Counted from the first letter of the stretch, positions 1 through 6,266 are shown. The stretch is 6,879 bases of DNA from WYZ-LMO6 sp964509845 (GCA_964509845.1 CAZDZG010000042.1:1-6879); one strand, 5' to 3'. The notes: generated from the letters alone by a model not told the origin. Numbers and translations are program-made.

Positions 1-1
1 G

Positions 2-75
2 CGGGCCGGACGGGATTCGAACCCGTGTTCCGGGCTCCGGAGGCCCGTGTCTTGTCCTGGCTGGACCACCGGCCC
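2..75 (-). tRNA. tRNA-Arg (anticodon CCG), no intron
   Basis: The reverse complement folds as a complete cloverleaf. The acceptor stem is GGGCCGG/CCGGCCC, the anticodon stem CGGGC/GCCCG closes the loop CUCCGGA, and the T arm is ACGGG-TTCGAAT-CCCGT. The discriminator base is G at position 2, and position 1 would be the first C of a CCA end whether or not it is encoded. The anticodon CCG reads the Arg codon CGG. The D stem is weak, with three clear pairs (GUC/GAC) and a C/A at 13/22. The gene starts 30 nt after the pckG stop on the same strand, so it could be read through from pckG or have its own promoter in that gap. No intron is present in the 7-nt anticodon loop. Confidence 0.93.
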
Positions 76-90
76 ATCACAGGTAAGCGG

Positions 91-105
91 GAATAAAAGA
101 AACCT
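91..105 (-). promoter_or_regulatory. T-rich spacer between pckG and tRNA-Arg(CCG): possible terminator and/or tRNA promoter
   Basis: On the minus strand the 30-nt spacer contains AGGTTTCTTTTATTC. Archaeal transcription often ends at T-rich tracts, so this could end pckG mRNA. It also lies about 17-30 nt upstream of the mature tRNA 5' end, where a TATA-like box would sit. The two roles cannot be separated by reading, and the match to a TATA consensus is poor. Confidence 0.3.
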
Positions 106-1992
106 TTACTCCTCCGGGAAGCAGTCGGGGGGGACGGGATCCCCAAACTCCTCCTTGGCCTCCAGCAACCTCTTCCTCTGCCCCTCCAGGACCCTGAAGA
201 TCTCGGCCGGCGCCCCCTGTTCCCTCCTCCAGAAGCCCTCCGCCCTCTCCACCTTCCTCAGGCTCTCCCTGACCCTGATGGAGAACTGCCTCACGTAGTC
301 CTCCCTTGTATATTCCTTCCCCCTCACCTCCCTGAAGAGCCTGGCCAGGTCCCCGTAGGTGGGGAGGAGGCCCGTGGGCCCCCTCAGGGCCCCTGCCTCC
401 CCGTGCACCCTAAGCTCCATCCACTTCACCCACACGTGCTTGTCCAGCCTGTCGTTCAGGTACTCCCCCGTCCTGGGATCGCGGAGGAAGTAGTTGACGC
501 CGAAGACCAGCGGGGCCCTCTTGAGTTTCCTCCCGAAGTCCAGGTAGTTCCGGATGTACTGGTGCAGGGGGATGGAGAGGAAGTCCTGGATGCTCATCAC
601 GTTTATCTCGAACTTGGGCTCCTCCAGGATGGCGTAGGTGGTCTCCGTCTCCAGGCAGGCCCCGTACGCGATCACCCCGTGCTCCCAGTCGAAACCCTGC
701 TGGACGGGGACGGAGGCCCTGTAATCCCTCCCCCCGAACATGATCCCCCCCAGCTCCACCCCCATCGGGTCGTCCAGCCTCTCGTCGCAGTTGGGAAGGC
801 TGTAGAGGCTGACGGTGTAGCGGGCGTTCGGGTGGGCGGGGGGGACGGGCTTCCCGTCGGGCCCGATCTTCCCCTCCCACCACTCCCCCGAGAAGTTCAG
901 GCCGCTCCTGGGGAGGGGGACCCCCATGTCGAGCCACCACGGCCTGCCGTCCTTGACCAGGACGTTGGAGAAGATCACCTCCCCGGGGCTGGTCAGGATC
1001 TGATAGATGAGGGGGTCATCCCTGGGGTTTATCCCCTGCAGGATGCCGAAGATCCCGGCCTCGGTGTTGACCGCCCTGCACACGCCGTCCAGGTTCCTGA
1101 GGTAGGCCAGGTCATCCGCCAGGATGGTCTCCCCGGGAAGCATGGCGGTGGAGGTCTTCCCGCAGGCGCTGGGGAAGGCCCCGGCCAGGTAGGTCTTCCT
1201 CCCCCCCGGCCCCTTCACCCCTATGATCATGAAGTGCTCGGCCAGCCATCCCTCCCGGTGGGCCTTCCGGATGGCGAGCCTGAGGGCGAGCTTCTTGAAC
1301 CCGATGGAGTTCCCGCCGTACTGGGTGTTGACGCTGTAAACGGTGTTGGTGAGGTAATCTATGTAGATCCTCCTCTTCTCGGGCTCGCAGCTCACCCCCC
1401 GCTCGTCCAGCCTCCCCGCCGAGTGCAGGGTCCTGAAGATCTCCGTTCCCCTCCCCAGCCCCAGGAAGAGGTCGTACCCAGGCCTGTACAGGAGGCTGAC
1501 GGAGTGGGCCACGTACCAGGAGTCCGTGCACTCCATGCAGGGGATGGTGAAGGGGGAGTTCCTGGGGCCCAGCGTGAGGAACCGCACGATCATGGTCTTC
1601 CCCTCCATGGAGTTGCGGAGGAGCCCCAGGATCTCGGCCAGCCCCTCCTCCCTGTCCATCCAGTTGAGCCCCTGGCCCAGCGACTCCCCTCGGGGGACGA
1701 GCAGCTTCGTCACCGCCCTGTCCCTTCCCTGATCGAAGTATCCGTCGAAGTGGAAGGTGTGGCCGGGGATGGAGAGGGCGGCGCACTCCTCCCCGCTGGC
1801 TATGGCCATGTGCTTCACGTAGGCCACGTCGTCGGGGGAGTCGTCGCAGACGAAGATCCGGCTGGGGTTGCAGAGCTCCGCGGCCGAGGCCACGAACTCG
1901 TGGACCTCGGGGTTGGGGATGGCGAGCAGCTTCCTCAGCTCCCTCTCCCCCGCCCTCTCCCGCAGGACCTCCAGGCGCTCGTTGCTTAACAT
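106..1992 (-). CDS. pckG: Phosphoenolpyruvate carboxykinase (GTP)
   Basis: Interconverts oxaloacetate + GTP and PEP + CO2 + GDP in the cytosol. It is the entry to gluconeogenesis, or works in the anaplerotic direction. The open frame extends to an ATG at 2055 (649 aa). Numbering from that ATG, GTP-PEPCK hallmarks are the PEP/oxaloacetate-site segment around 151-190 (CMECTDSWYVAHS), YGGNS at 246-250, the P-loop AFPSACGKTS at 293-302 with the reactive Cys298 and Lys300, kinase-2 ADDLAY with Asp314/Asp315, FGGRD at 440-444 and FGVNYFLRD near 518-526. The frame is intact to the TAA at 106-108. I chose the ATG at 1992 (628 aa). The first 21 codons are AT-rich and contain a TATA-like box, and 628 aa is close to the roughly 620 aa I recall for archaeal homologues. 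ATG 2004 and ATG 2055 remain alternatives. None has a clear Shine-Dalgarno, so a short-leader or leaderless mRNA is likely. Product is certain; start is not. Confidence 0.95.
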   Translation of the reverse strand: MLSNERLEVLRERAGERELRKLLAIPNPEVHEFVASAAELCNPSRIFVCDDSPDDVAYVKHMAIASGEECAALSIPGHTFHFDGYFDQGRDRAVTKLLVPRGESLGQGLNWMDREEGLAEILGLLRNSMEGKTMIVRFLTLGPRNSPFTIPCMECTDSWYVAHSVSLLYRPGYDLFLGLGRGTEIFRTLHSAGRLDERGVSCEPEKRRIYIDYLTNTVYSVNTQYGGNSIGFKKLALRLAIRKAHREGWLAEHFMIIGVKGPGGRKTYLAGAFPSACGKTSTAMLPGETILADDLAYLRNLDGVCRAVNTEAGIFGILQGINPRDDPLIYQILTSPGEVIFSNVLVKDGRPWWLDMGVPLPRSGLNFSGEWWEGKIGPDGKPVPPAHPNARYTVSLYSLPNCDERLDDPMGVELGGIMFGGRDYRASVPVQQGFDWEHGVIAYGACLETETTYAILEEPKFEINVMSIQDFLSIPLHQYIRNYLDFGRKLKRAPLVFGVNYFLRDPRTGEYLNDRLDKHVWVKWMELRVHGEAGALRGPTGLLPTYGDLARLFREVRGKEYTREDYVRQFSIRVRESLRKVERAEGFWRREQGAPAEIFRVLEGQRKRLLEAKEEFGDPVPPDCFPEE

Positions 1993-2027
1993 TTTGTCGA
2001 ACATTTTATCAGCTTGAACGACATTTT
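1988..2027 (-). repeat. Short direct repeats of AAAATGT at the pckG 5' end
   Basis: On the minus strand AAAATGT occurs three times. Two copies are AAAATGTT, exactly 12 nt apart (2007-2000 and 1995-1988). A third copy, AAAATGTC, starts 20 nt further upstream (2027). The repeats place ATG triplets in frame at 2004 and 1992. They could be an operator, a small in-frame duplication, or chance in an AT-rich stretch. Confidence 0.35.
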
Positions 2028-2037
2028 GCGCTTCATC

Positions 2038-2047
2038 CTTTAAAAAG
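2038..2047 (-). promoter_or_regulatory. Probable TATA box for pckG
   Basis: The minus strand reads CTTTTTAAAG here, in an AT-rich island that contrasts with the GC-rich surroundings. Transcription starting about 26 nt downstream would begin near 2016. This would leave a 12-nt leader before ATG 2004 or a 24-nt leader before ATG 1992. If so, the ATG at 2055 would be upstream of the transcript. This is inferred from position and similarity to the CTTTAAAG box before the zinc-ribbon gene. Confidence 0.42.
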
Positions 2048-2071
2048 ATTTCCATGATGTGCCACTAACCC

Positions 2072-2098
2072 TGCGCGGAAAGAAGAAAAAGAAGAAGG
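2072..2098 (-). other. Low-complexity pyrimidine tract at contig edge
   Basis: Read on the minus strand this is a C/T-only run of TTC-like units ending in CCGCG. It abuts the N gap. It would lie downstream of tRNA-Arg(UCG) and upstream of pckG. A T-rich tract here could terminate the tRNA transcript, but low complexity may equally be why the assembly broke. No gene is seen between 2056 and 2098. Confidence 0.4.
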
Positions 2099-2198
2099 NN
2101 NNNNNNNNNNNNNNNNNNNNNNNNNNNNNNNNNNNNNNNNNNNNNNNNNNNNNNNNNNNNNNNNNNNNNNNNNNNNNNNNNNNNNNNNNNNNNNNNNN
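2099..2198. other. Assembly gap (100 N)
   Basis: Exactly 100 unknown bases. This is the customary placeholder for a scaffold gap of unknown size. The true distance between pckG and the tRNA, and anything encoded between them, cannot be read. Adjacency across it depends on the scaffolding being correct. Confidence 0.97.
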
Positions 2199-2290
<92 letters not shown>

Positions 2291-2313
2291 GTTAGTTCTT
2301 TTGTTCCTCCCGG

Positions 2314-2319
2314 CTTAAG
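2314..2319 (-). promoter_or_regulatory. Probable TATA box for tRNA-Arg(UCG)
   Basis: The palindromic CTTAAG is centred about 26 nt upstream of the mature tRNA 5' end at 2290, the usual archaeal TATA-to-start distance. It is a shortened form of the CTTTAAAG box seen elsewhere in the window. It lies in the 81-bp divergent region shared with apgM. Confidence 0.4.
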
Positions 2320-2336
2320 TCTGCGTTCCCAAGCCC

Positions 2337-2344
2337 TTTTTTAT
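2337..2344 (+). promoter_or_regulatory. Probable TATA box for the apgM operon
   Basis: TTTTTTAT is the only strongly AT-rich stretch upstream of apgM. Its centre lies about 31 nt before the TTG start. Transcription would begin near 2366-2367, giving a leader of about 5 nt, so the mRNA is effectively leaderless. Confidence 0.45.
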
Positions 2345-2371
2345 GGCCAGAGCCATCCTCTTTCTGGGAGC

Positions 2372-3574
2372 TTGAAGGCTTTACTGGTGATCTGTGACGG
2401 GCTGGCCGACCGTCCCCTTCCCGGGGGGCTCACCCCCCTGGAGAAAGCCGAGACCCCCAACGCGGACCGGATAGCCGTGGAGGGGATCTGCGGCCTGATG
2501 GATCCCATCGCCCCCGGCATCACCCCAGGCAGCGACACCGCCCACCTCTCCCTGCTCGGCTACGATCCCTTCCAGACCTACCCTGGCAGGGGGCCCTTCG
2601 AGGCGGCGGGGGCGGGCCTGCCCCTGCGAAAGGGGGACGTGGCCTTCAGGGTGAACTTCGCCACCGTGGACGAGGACATGGTGCTGAGGGACAGGAGGGC
2701 GGGTCGCCTGCGGGACGGAAGGGAGCTGGAGGAGCTGCTGAGGGAGATAAGGGTGGAGGGGGTGGAGCTCATCTTCAAGAGCACCTCCTCCCACAGGGCC
2801 GTGCTGGTGCTCAGGGGGAAGGGCCTTTCCCCCGAGGTCTCCAGCAACGATCCCCACGCGGTGGGGGTGAAGGTGGAGGGGGTGAGGCCGCTGAGCGCGG
2901 CCGGGAGGAAAACGGCCAGGATCCTGAACGAGTTCCTTAGGAAGGCCAGGCAGGTGCTGGAGGAGGCCCCCCTGAACAGGCGGAGGAGGGAGGAGGGGCT
3001 TCCGCCCGCCAACTACCTCCTGCTCAGGGGAGGGGGAAAGGTCCCCTCGCTGGAGCCCCTGCAGCGGAGGTTCTCCCTCAAGGCGGCCTGCGTGGCAGCC
3101 GCCGCCCTGGTGAAGGGGGTGTGCAGGCTGGCGGGGATGGAGGTGGCGGAGGTCCCCACCTCCACCACCGGGGTGGATACGGACCTGGAGGCGGAGGTGA
3201 GGGAGGTGGAGAGGAGGCTGGAGGAGAACGACCTGGTGGTTTACTCCGTGAAGGGTTTCGACGAGGTGAGCCACGACGGGCAGGTGGAGAAGAAGATCGA
3301 GTTCATGGAGCGCTTCGACGGCTACCTCTCCAGGCTGAGGGAGGCGGCCGACTTCCTCATCCTCACGGCCGATCACACCACCCCCGTCCTGGTGAGGGAG
3401 CACACGGCGGATCCCGTCCCCGTGGCGGTGGCGGGTCCAGGCGTGAGGACGGACGGGGTCAGGAGCTTCGGGGAGAGGTCCTGCGCCGGGGGAGGGCTGG
3501 GAAGGATAAGGGGGACGGAGCTCCTCCCCATCCTGGCCAACCTGATGGGGAAGTCCAAGAAGTTCGGGGCCTGA
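2372..3574 (+). CDS. apgM: 2,3-bisphosphoglycerate-independent phosphoglycerate mutase, archaeal type
   Basis: Interconverts 2-phosphoglycerate and 3-phosphoglycerate in glycolysis and gluconeogenesis. It is a metal-dependent enzyme of the alkaline phosphatase superfamily that works through a phosphoserine. The 400-aa product has the archaeal family layout. The N-terminal ICDGLADRP supplies metal ligand Asp9. PGSDTAHLSLLGYDP starts at residue 52, with the likely nucleophile Ser54. Then come KGFDEVSHDG (294-303; Asp297, His301) and LTADHTTP (331-338; Asp334, His335), followed by His344. All expected ligands are present, and length matches the family (about 400-410 aa). The TTG at 2372 gives the typical MKALLVICDG start. 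GGGAG lies only 1 nt upstream of it, too close for a normal Shine-Dalgarno, so initiation on a very short leader is likely. First gene of the plus-strand operon; the next gene starts 4 nt after its stop. Confidence 0.95.
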   Translation: MKALLVICDGLADRPLPGGLTPLEKAETPNADRIAVEGICGLMDPIAPGITPGSDTAHLSLLGYDPFQTYPGRGPFEAAGAGLPLRKGDVAFRVNFATVDEDMVLRDRRAGRLRDGRELEELLREIRVEGVELIFKSTSSHRAVLVLRGKGLSPEVSSNDPHAVGVKVEGVRPLSAAGRKTARILNEFLRKARQVLEEAPLNRRRREEGLPPANYLLLRGGGKVPSLEPLQRRFSLKAACVAAAALVKGVCRLAGMEVAEVPTSTTGVDTDLEAEVREVERRLEENDLVVYSVKGFDEVSHDGQVEKKIEFMERFDGYLSRLREAADFLILTADHTTPVLVREHTADPVPVAVAGPGVRTDGVRSFGERSCAGGGLGRIRGTELLPILANLMGKSKKFGA

Positions 3575-3578
3575 GAGC

Positions 3579-4985
3579 TTGTACCTCCTGTTCGGGGCCG
3601 GGGACGTGGGGCTGGAGGTGGCGGAGCGCCTGCGGAGGATGGATAAGGAAGTGACCTTCCTCCTCCGGGATCCCAGGGAGGCCGAGCTCCTTTCCGGCAG
3701 GGGCTTCAAGGTGGAGCTCTGGGACCCCTCCTCCGATTTCCCCCTCCAGCTCCTGCAGAGGGCGGAGGGCCTGCTGCTGGTGGCCCAGGATCCCAGGGAG
3801 GCCTGGAGGACGCTCGGGGAGCTGGAGGGGCTGGGGATCTCCCTTCCCCCCCTGCTGGCCCTGATCCCCGACGAGCTCTTCGAGCTGGACTTCAGGAGCA
3901 GGGGGGTGAGGGTGATCCTTCCCCTCTCCCAGCTGGCGGCGGACAGGCTGGTGGCGGCCCTGGGGGAGCTGGAGAGCGCGAGGAGGGAGAGGGAGCTGAG
4001 GGAGCTCCTCCTCTCCAAGAGGGGGAGGATGCTGGTGGTGACGCAGCTCAACCCCGACCCCGACGCCCTGGCCAGCGCCGCTGCCCTTAAGAGGTATGCC
4101 AAGGCCTTCGGGGTGGAGGCGGACGTGGCCTGCGCGGGGGAGGTGAGCGGCTATCCCCAGAACAGGATGATGAGGAGCATGCTGGAGCTCCAGCTCCTGG
4201 ACCTCAAGGAGCTGGACCTGGAGAGGTACTCCCTCTACGCCCTGGTGGACGTTTCCACCCGCTCCCACTCCGCCCTTCCCGAGCGGATCCTCCCCACCGT
4301 CATCATAGACCACCACTCGGTGCCGGCCAGCGAGGTGGTGGGGGTCTTCAAGGACATCAGGATCACGGGTGCGACCTCCACCCTCATGGCGGAGTACCTC
4401 TGGCAGGGAGGGGTGGAGATAGACCCGGCCCTGGCAGCCGCCCTGGCCCTGGGCATCGTCACCGACACCTTTTACTTCACCAGGGGCACCACCCCCCTGG
4501 ACCTCGAGGTCTTCCGGAGGCTGCTGGAGAGGGCCGACCTGGAGCTCCTCAGGGCCCTGCACTCCCCCCTCCTCTCGGCCGAGGCCTTCGACCTGCTGGC
4601 CAGGTCCCTCCGGAGGGCCAGGCTGGTGGGGGGATGCTACGCGGTCAACCTGGGGGAGGTGGAGGATCCCGACTGCATCCCCCAGATCGCGGATTTCCTG
4701 CTGCAGCGGGAGGGGGTCTTCCACTCGCTGGTCTACGGGCTGCACGGGGAGAGGGTCAGGATCTCCGCCAGGACGAAGGACAAGAGCCTCCACCTGGGAC
4801 AGGTCCTCAGGGAGCTCTTCCCTGGCTTCGCGGGGGGACACGCCAGCATGGCGGCGGGCTCCGTTCCCCTCAGGCAGCTGACCAGCGTGAGCCCCCAGAG
4901 CCCCCACTTCCGGGCCTCGCTGGACAGGGCCGTCCTGAACCGGTTTCTGGCCAAGCTGGGCCTCCTCCCCAGGAGGAAGAGGTGA
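3579..4985 (+). CDS. TrkA-N (RCK-type Rossmann) and DHH/DHHA1 phosphoesterase fusion protein
   Basis: 468 aa in three parts. Residues 1-125 form a Rossmann-like TrkA-N domain (YLLFGAGDVGLEVAERL at 2-18, a GxGxxG nucleotide-binding loop). Residues 150-340 form a DHH domain: NPDPDA at 158-163, VDVS with Asp224, IDHH with Asp244-His245-His246, and GIVTDT with Asp296. A DHHA1 domain ends in RISARTKD and GGHASMAAG (419-427). DHH/DHHA1 proteins cleave phosphodiesters in short RNAs, pApA or cyclic dinucleotides. TrkA-N domains bind NAD or other nucleotides, and no RCK-C domain or membrane segment is seen. Substrate is unknown. Oddity: motif I is usually HxxPDxDA, but the His position is Gln156. The TTG start at 3579 gives the expected first strand of the Rossmann fold. 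It lies 4 nt after the apgM stop and the 3' end overlaps taw2 (GTGA), so it is part of the operon. Confidence 0.9.
   Translation: MYLLFGAGDVGLEVAERLRRMDKEVTFLLRDPREAELLSGRGFKVELWDPSSDFPLQLLQRAEGLLLVAQDPREAWRTLGELEGLGISLPPLLALIPDELFELDFRSRGVRVILPLSQLAADRLVAALGELESARRERELRELLLSKRGRMLVVTQLNPDPDALASAAALKRYAKAFGVEADVACAGEVSGYPQNRMMRSMLELQLLDLKELDLERYSLYALVDVSTRSHSALPERILPTVIIDHHSVPASEVVGVFKDIRITGATSTLMAEYLWQGGVEIDPALAAALALGIVTDTFYFTRGTTPLDLEVFRRLLERADLELLRALHSPLLSAEAFDLLARSLRRARLVGGCYAVNLGEVEDPDCIPQIADFLLQREGVFHSLVYGLHGERVRISARTKDKSLHLGQVLRELFPGFAGGHASMAAGSVPLRQLTSVSPQSPHFRASLDRAVLNRFLAKLGLLPRRKR
4972..4976 (+). promoter_or_regulatory. Shine-Dalgarno for taw2 inside the DHH gene end
   Basis: GGAGG with a 5-nt spacer to the GTG at 4982. 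It fixes that start in preference to upstream in-frame codons in the long open frame that overlaps the DHH gene. Confidence 0.6.
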
Positions 4986-5842
4986 AGGGCTACCTGCGCA
5001 GGCTGCTCAGGGACAGGCTTTCCCCCGCGGAGCTCCGGCTCCTCCCCGCGGGCTTCCAGAGGGTGGGACACGTGGCCCTCCTCCGCCTTCCCCCGGAACT
5101 CTGGGAGAGGAGGAGGGAGATAGGGGAGGCCCTGGTGGGGAGGAACGGGATAAGGACGGTGGCGGTGCTCAGGGGGGTGGAGGGGAGGGACAGGAGGCCG
5201 GAGGCGGAGGTGGTGGCGGGGGATCCGGACACGGTCACCCTGCACCGGGAGCACGGCTGCCTCTTCAGGCTCGACCCCCTCAGGGTCCTCTTCTGCCCGG
5301 GTAACCTGTATGAGAGGGGGAGGCTGCCGGGGCTGGTGAGGCCCGGGGAGGTGGTGGTGGACCTGTTCGCCGGGGTGGGGCAGTTCTCCCTCCCCATAGC
5401 CAGGCTGGCCAGGCCCTCCAGGGTATACGCGGTGGAGCAGAACCCGCTGGCCCACCACTACCTCTGCGAGAACATCAGGCTGAACGGGCTGGGGGGAGTG
5501 GTGGTTCCCCTGCTCGGGGACTGCGAGAGGGTGGCCCCCCGCGGGGTGGCGGACAGGGTGATCCTGGGGATCCTGCACGTCGCCCACCGCTACCTCCCCC
5601 TGGCCGGGGAGGTGCTGAAGCCCTCGGGGGGCTTCCTCCACTACCATGAGAGCGTTCCCCTTTCCCTCCAGTTCACCCGTCCCGTGCAGAGGGTGAGGGG
5701 GGCCTTTCCGGACAGGGAGGTGGAGATCCTGGGGGTGAGGAGGGTCAAGAAGTACGCCCCGGGGGTGGTGCACGTGGTGGTGGATGCCAGGGTGGGTCCG
5801 GCAACCTTTAAAGCCCGCGGGGGCGGAGAGGGAGGATGCTGA
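4982..5842 (+). CDS. taw2: tRNA-Phe wyosine aminocarboxypropyltransferase Taw2
   Basis: Transfers the 3-amino-3-carboxypropyl group of S-adenosylmethionine to the 4-demethylwyosine base at position 37 of tRNA-Phe, an archaeal wyosine-pathway step. The 286-aa product has GDPDTVTLHREHGCLFRLD (80-98), PGNLYERGR (106-114), the SAM motif DLFAGVGQF (127-135), the acidic Glu152 and Asp180, ADRVILGILHVAHRYLP (190-206), FLHYHE (218-223) and RRVKKYAPGVVHVVVDA (253-269). The close relative Trm5 (m1G37 methyltransferase) carries an NPPY/NLP-type catalytic motif where this protein has LGILHVAHRYLP, and that, with the VVHVVVDA ending, favours Taw2. The GTG start at 4982 overlaps the upstream stop (GTGA) and has GGAGG 5 nt upstream. 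The frame stays open far upstream, but only as a shadow of the DHH gene. After VVHVVVDA there is a Gly-rich tail whose DNA holds a probable promoter. Confidence 0.9.
   Translation: MKGYLRRLLRDRLSPAELRLLPAGFQRVGHVALLRLPPELWERRREIGEALVGRNGIRTVAVLRGVEGRDRRPEAEVVAGDPDTVTLHREHGCLFRLDPLRVLFCPGNLYERGRLPGLVRPGEVVVDLFAGVGQFSLPIARLARPSRVYAVEQNPLAHHYLCENIRLNGLGGVVVPLLGDCERVAPRGVADRVILGILHVAHRYLPLAGEVLKPSGGFLHYHESVPLSLQFTRPVQRVRGAFPDREVEILGVRRVKKYAPGVVHVVVDARVGPATFKARGGGEGGC
5806..5813 (+). promoter_or_regulatory. Internal TATA box for the zinc-ribbon/aEF1B genes
   Basis: CTTTAAAG stands out in GC-rich coding DNA near the 3' end of taw2. Its centre lies about 26 nt before the ATG at 5836. Transcription would start at or next to that ATG, making a leaderless mRNA. 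It would uncouple the translation genes from the upstream operon. Confidence 0.5.
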
Positions 5843-5997
5843 GGATGTGCAGCTCCTGCCTGCGCCCCATCGTGGCGGAGGTGGCCGTGCACTTTGCCTG
5901 CCCCCAGTGCGGGGAGGAGGAGATCTGGAGGTGCAGGAGGTGCAGGAGGCTGAGCAATCCGTACCGCTGCCCGCGGTGCGGGTTCACGGGGCCCTGA
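5836..5997 (+). CDS. Small zinc-ribbon protein, HVO_2753-like (53 aa)
   Basis: A 53-aa basic protein of four CxxC knuckles: Cys5/8, Cys22/25, Cys33/36 and Cys45/48, ending in the family-typical RCPRCGFTGP. Spacing suits two zinc ions. It matches archaeal zinc-ribbon micro-proteins of the HVO_2753 type, which I recall lying next to the aEF1B gene in euryarchaea, as here. The molecular function is not known; RNA or ribosome association is an inference from the basic CRRCRR stretch and the neighbours. The ATG at 5836 overlaps the taw2 stop by 7 nt, and the TATA-like box 26 nt upstream fits a leaderless start there. An alternative ATG at 5845 has GGAGG 9 nt upstream and would remove three residues without touching a cysteine. 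aef1B starts 9 nt after its stop. Confidence 0.88.
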   Translation: MLRMCSSCLRPIVAEVAVHFACPQCGEEEIWRCRRCRRLSNPYRCPRCGFTGP

Positions 5998-6002
5998 GGT
6001 GA
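5996..6002 (+). promoter_or_regulatory. Shine-Dalgarno of aef1B
   Basis: GAGGTGA, a perfect complement of the archaeal 16S rRNA 3' end, 4 nt before ATG 6007. It overlaps the stop codon of the zinc-ribbon gene, suggesting coupled translation. Confidence 0.65.
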
Positions 6003-6006
6003 GGGG

Positions 6007-6261
6007 ATGGGGAAGGTGGCGGTGACCGTGAGGGTGATGCCCGAGGGGCCGGAGGTGGACCTGACGGAGCTGGAGAGGAGGGTGAGGGGGCTGGCGGAGG
6101 TGGTCTCGGTCCGCAGGGAGCCCATAGCCTTCGGGCTGGAGGCCCTGCTGCTGGTGGCCCTGGTTCCGGATGCGGAGGGGGGGACCGAACCCCTGGAGAG
6201 GGCCCTGCAGGAGCTCCCCGGGGTGGGGAGCGTGCAGGTGCTGGGGATAACCCTGGTGTGA
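6007..6261 (+). CDS. ef1b: Translation elongation factor aEF1B (EF-1 beta)
   Basis: 84-aa cytosolic guanine-nucleotide exchange factor that releases GDP from aEF1A so that it can rebind GTP and aminoacyl-tRNA. The archaeal form is only the C-terminal exchange domain of eukaryotic EF-1 beta, usually about 85-95 aa, so this is full length. Visible features are the N-terminal strand GKVAVTVRVMPEGPEVDL, helix LTELERRVRGL, the IAFGLEALLLVALVPD core strand (around 40-55) and the C-terminal strand GVGSVQVLGITLV, in the order of the alpha/beta plait fold. The start is well set by GAGGTGA 4 nt before the ATG. It sits between the zinc-ribbon gene and the B3/4 gene with gaps of 9 nt and about 1-10 nt, so it is co-transcribed, probably from the promoter inside taw2 as well as the apgM promoter. 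Confidence 0.92.
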   Translation: MGKVAVTVRVMPEGPEVDLTELERRVRGLAEVVSVRREPIAFGLEALLLVALVPDAEGGTEPLERALQELPGVGSVQVLGITLV

Positions 6262-6266
6262 GGTGA
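6260..6266 (+). promoter_or_regulatory. Shine-Dalgarno for the B3/4 gene
   Basis: GAGGTGA in the same 12-nt context (TGAGGTGAGGGG) that precedes aef1B. It lies 5 nt before an in-frame CTG at 6272. The GTG at 6263 is inside this element, so the two starts are in competition. Confidence 0.5.

Noticed and set aside
403..1989. Long plus-strand open frame (528 codons) opposite pckG
   Set aside because: It is antisense to a clear PEPCK and reads as a low-complexity Pro/Gly/Val/His/Leu protein. GC-rich genes that avoid TTA, CTA and TCA codons leave long open antisense frames.
2291..2371. Riboswitch or small RNA in the divergent intergenic region
   Set aside because: Only about 80 bp, with two TATA-like boxes that account for the AT-rich parts. 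No stable conserved fold was recognised.
2381..4907. Long minus-strand open frames (573 and 482 codons) opposite apgM and the DHH gene
   Set aside because: Low-complexity antisense shadows without domains, lying over genes with intact catalytic motifs.
4634..4981. N-terminal extension of Taw2 to an upstream ATG
   Set aside because: This part overlaps the DHH/DHHA1 coding region and reads as Gly/Pro-rich shadow. GTG 4982 has a Shine-Dalgarno and a coupled stop/start.
4982..5842. Trm5 (tRNA m1G37 methyltransferase) as the identity of this gene
   Set aside because: The Trm5 NPPY/NLP catalytic motif is replaced by LGILHVAHRYLP, and the YAPGVVHVVVDA ending fits Taw2.
5784..6002. 72-codon plus-strand frame overlapping taw2 and the zinc-ribbon gene
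   Set aside because: Wrong frame relative to the four-CxxC protein; its own translation shows no motif and overlaps two better genes.
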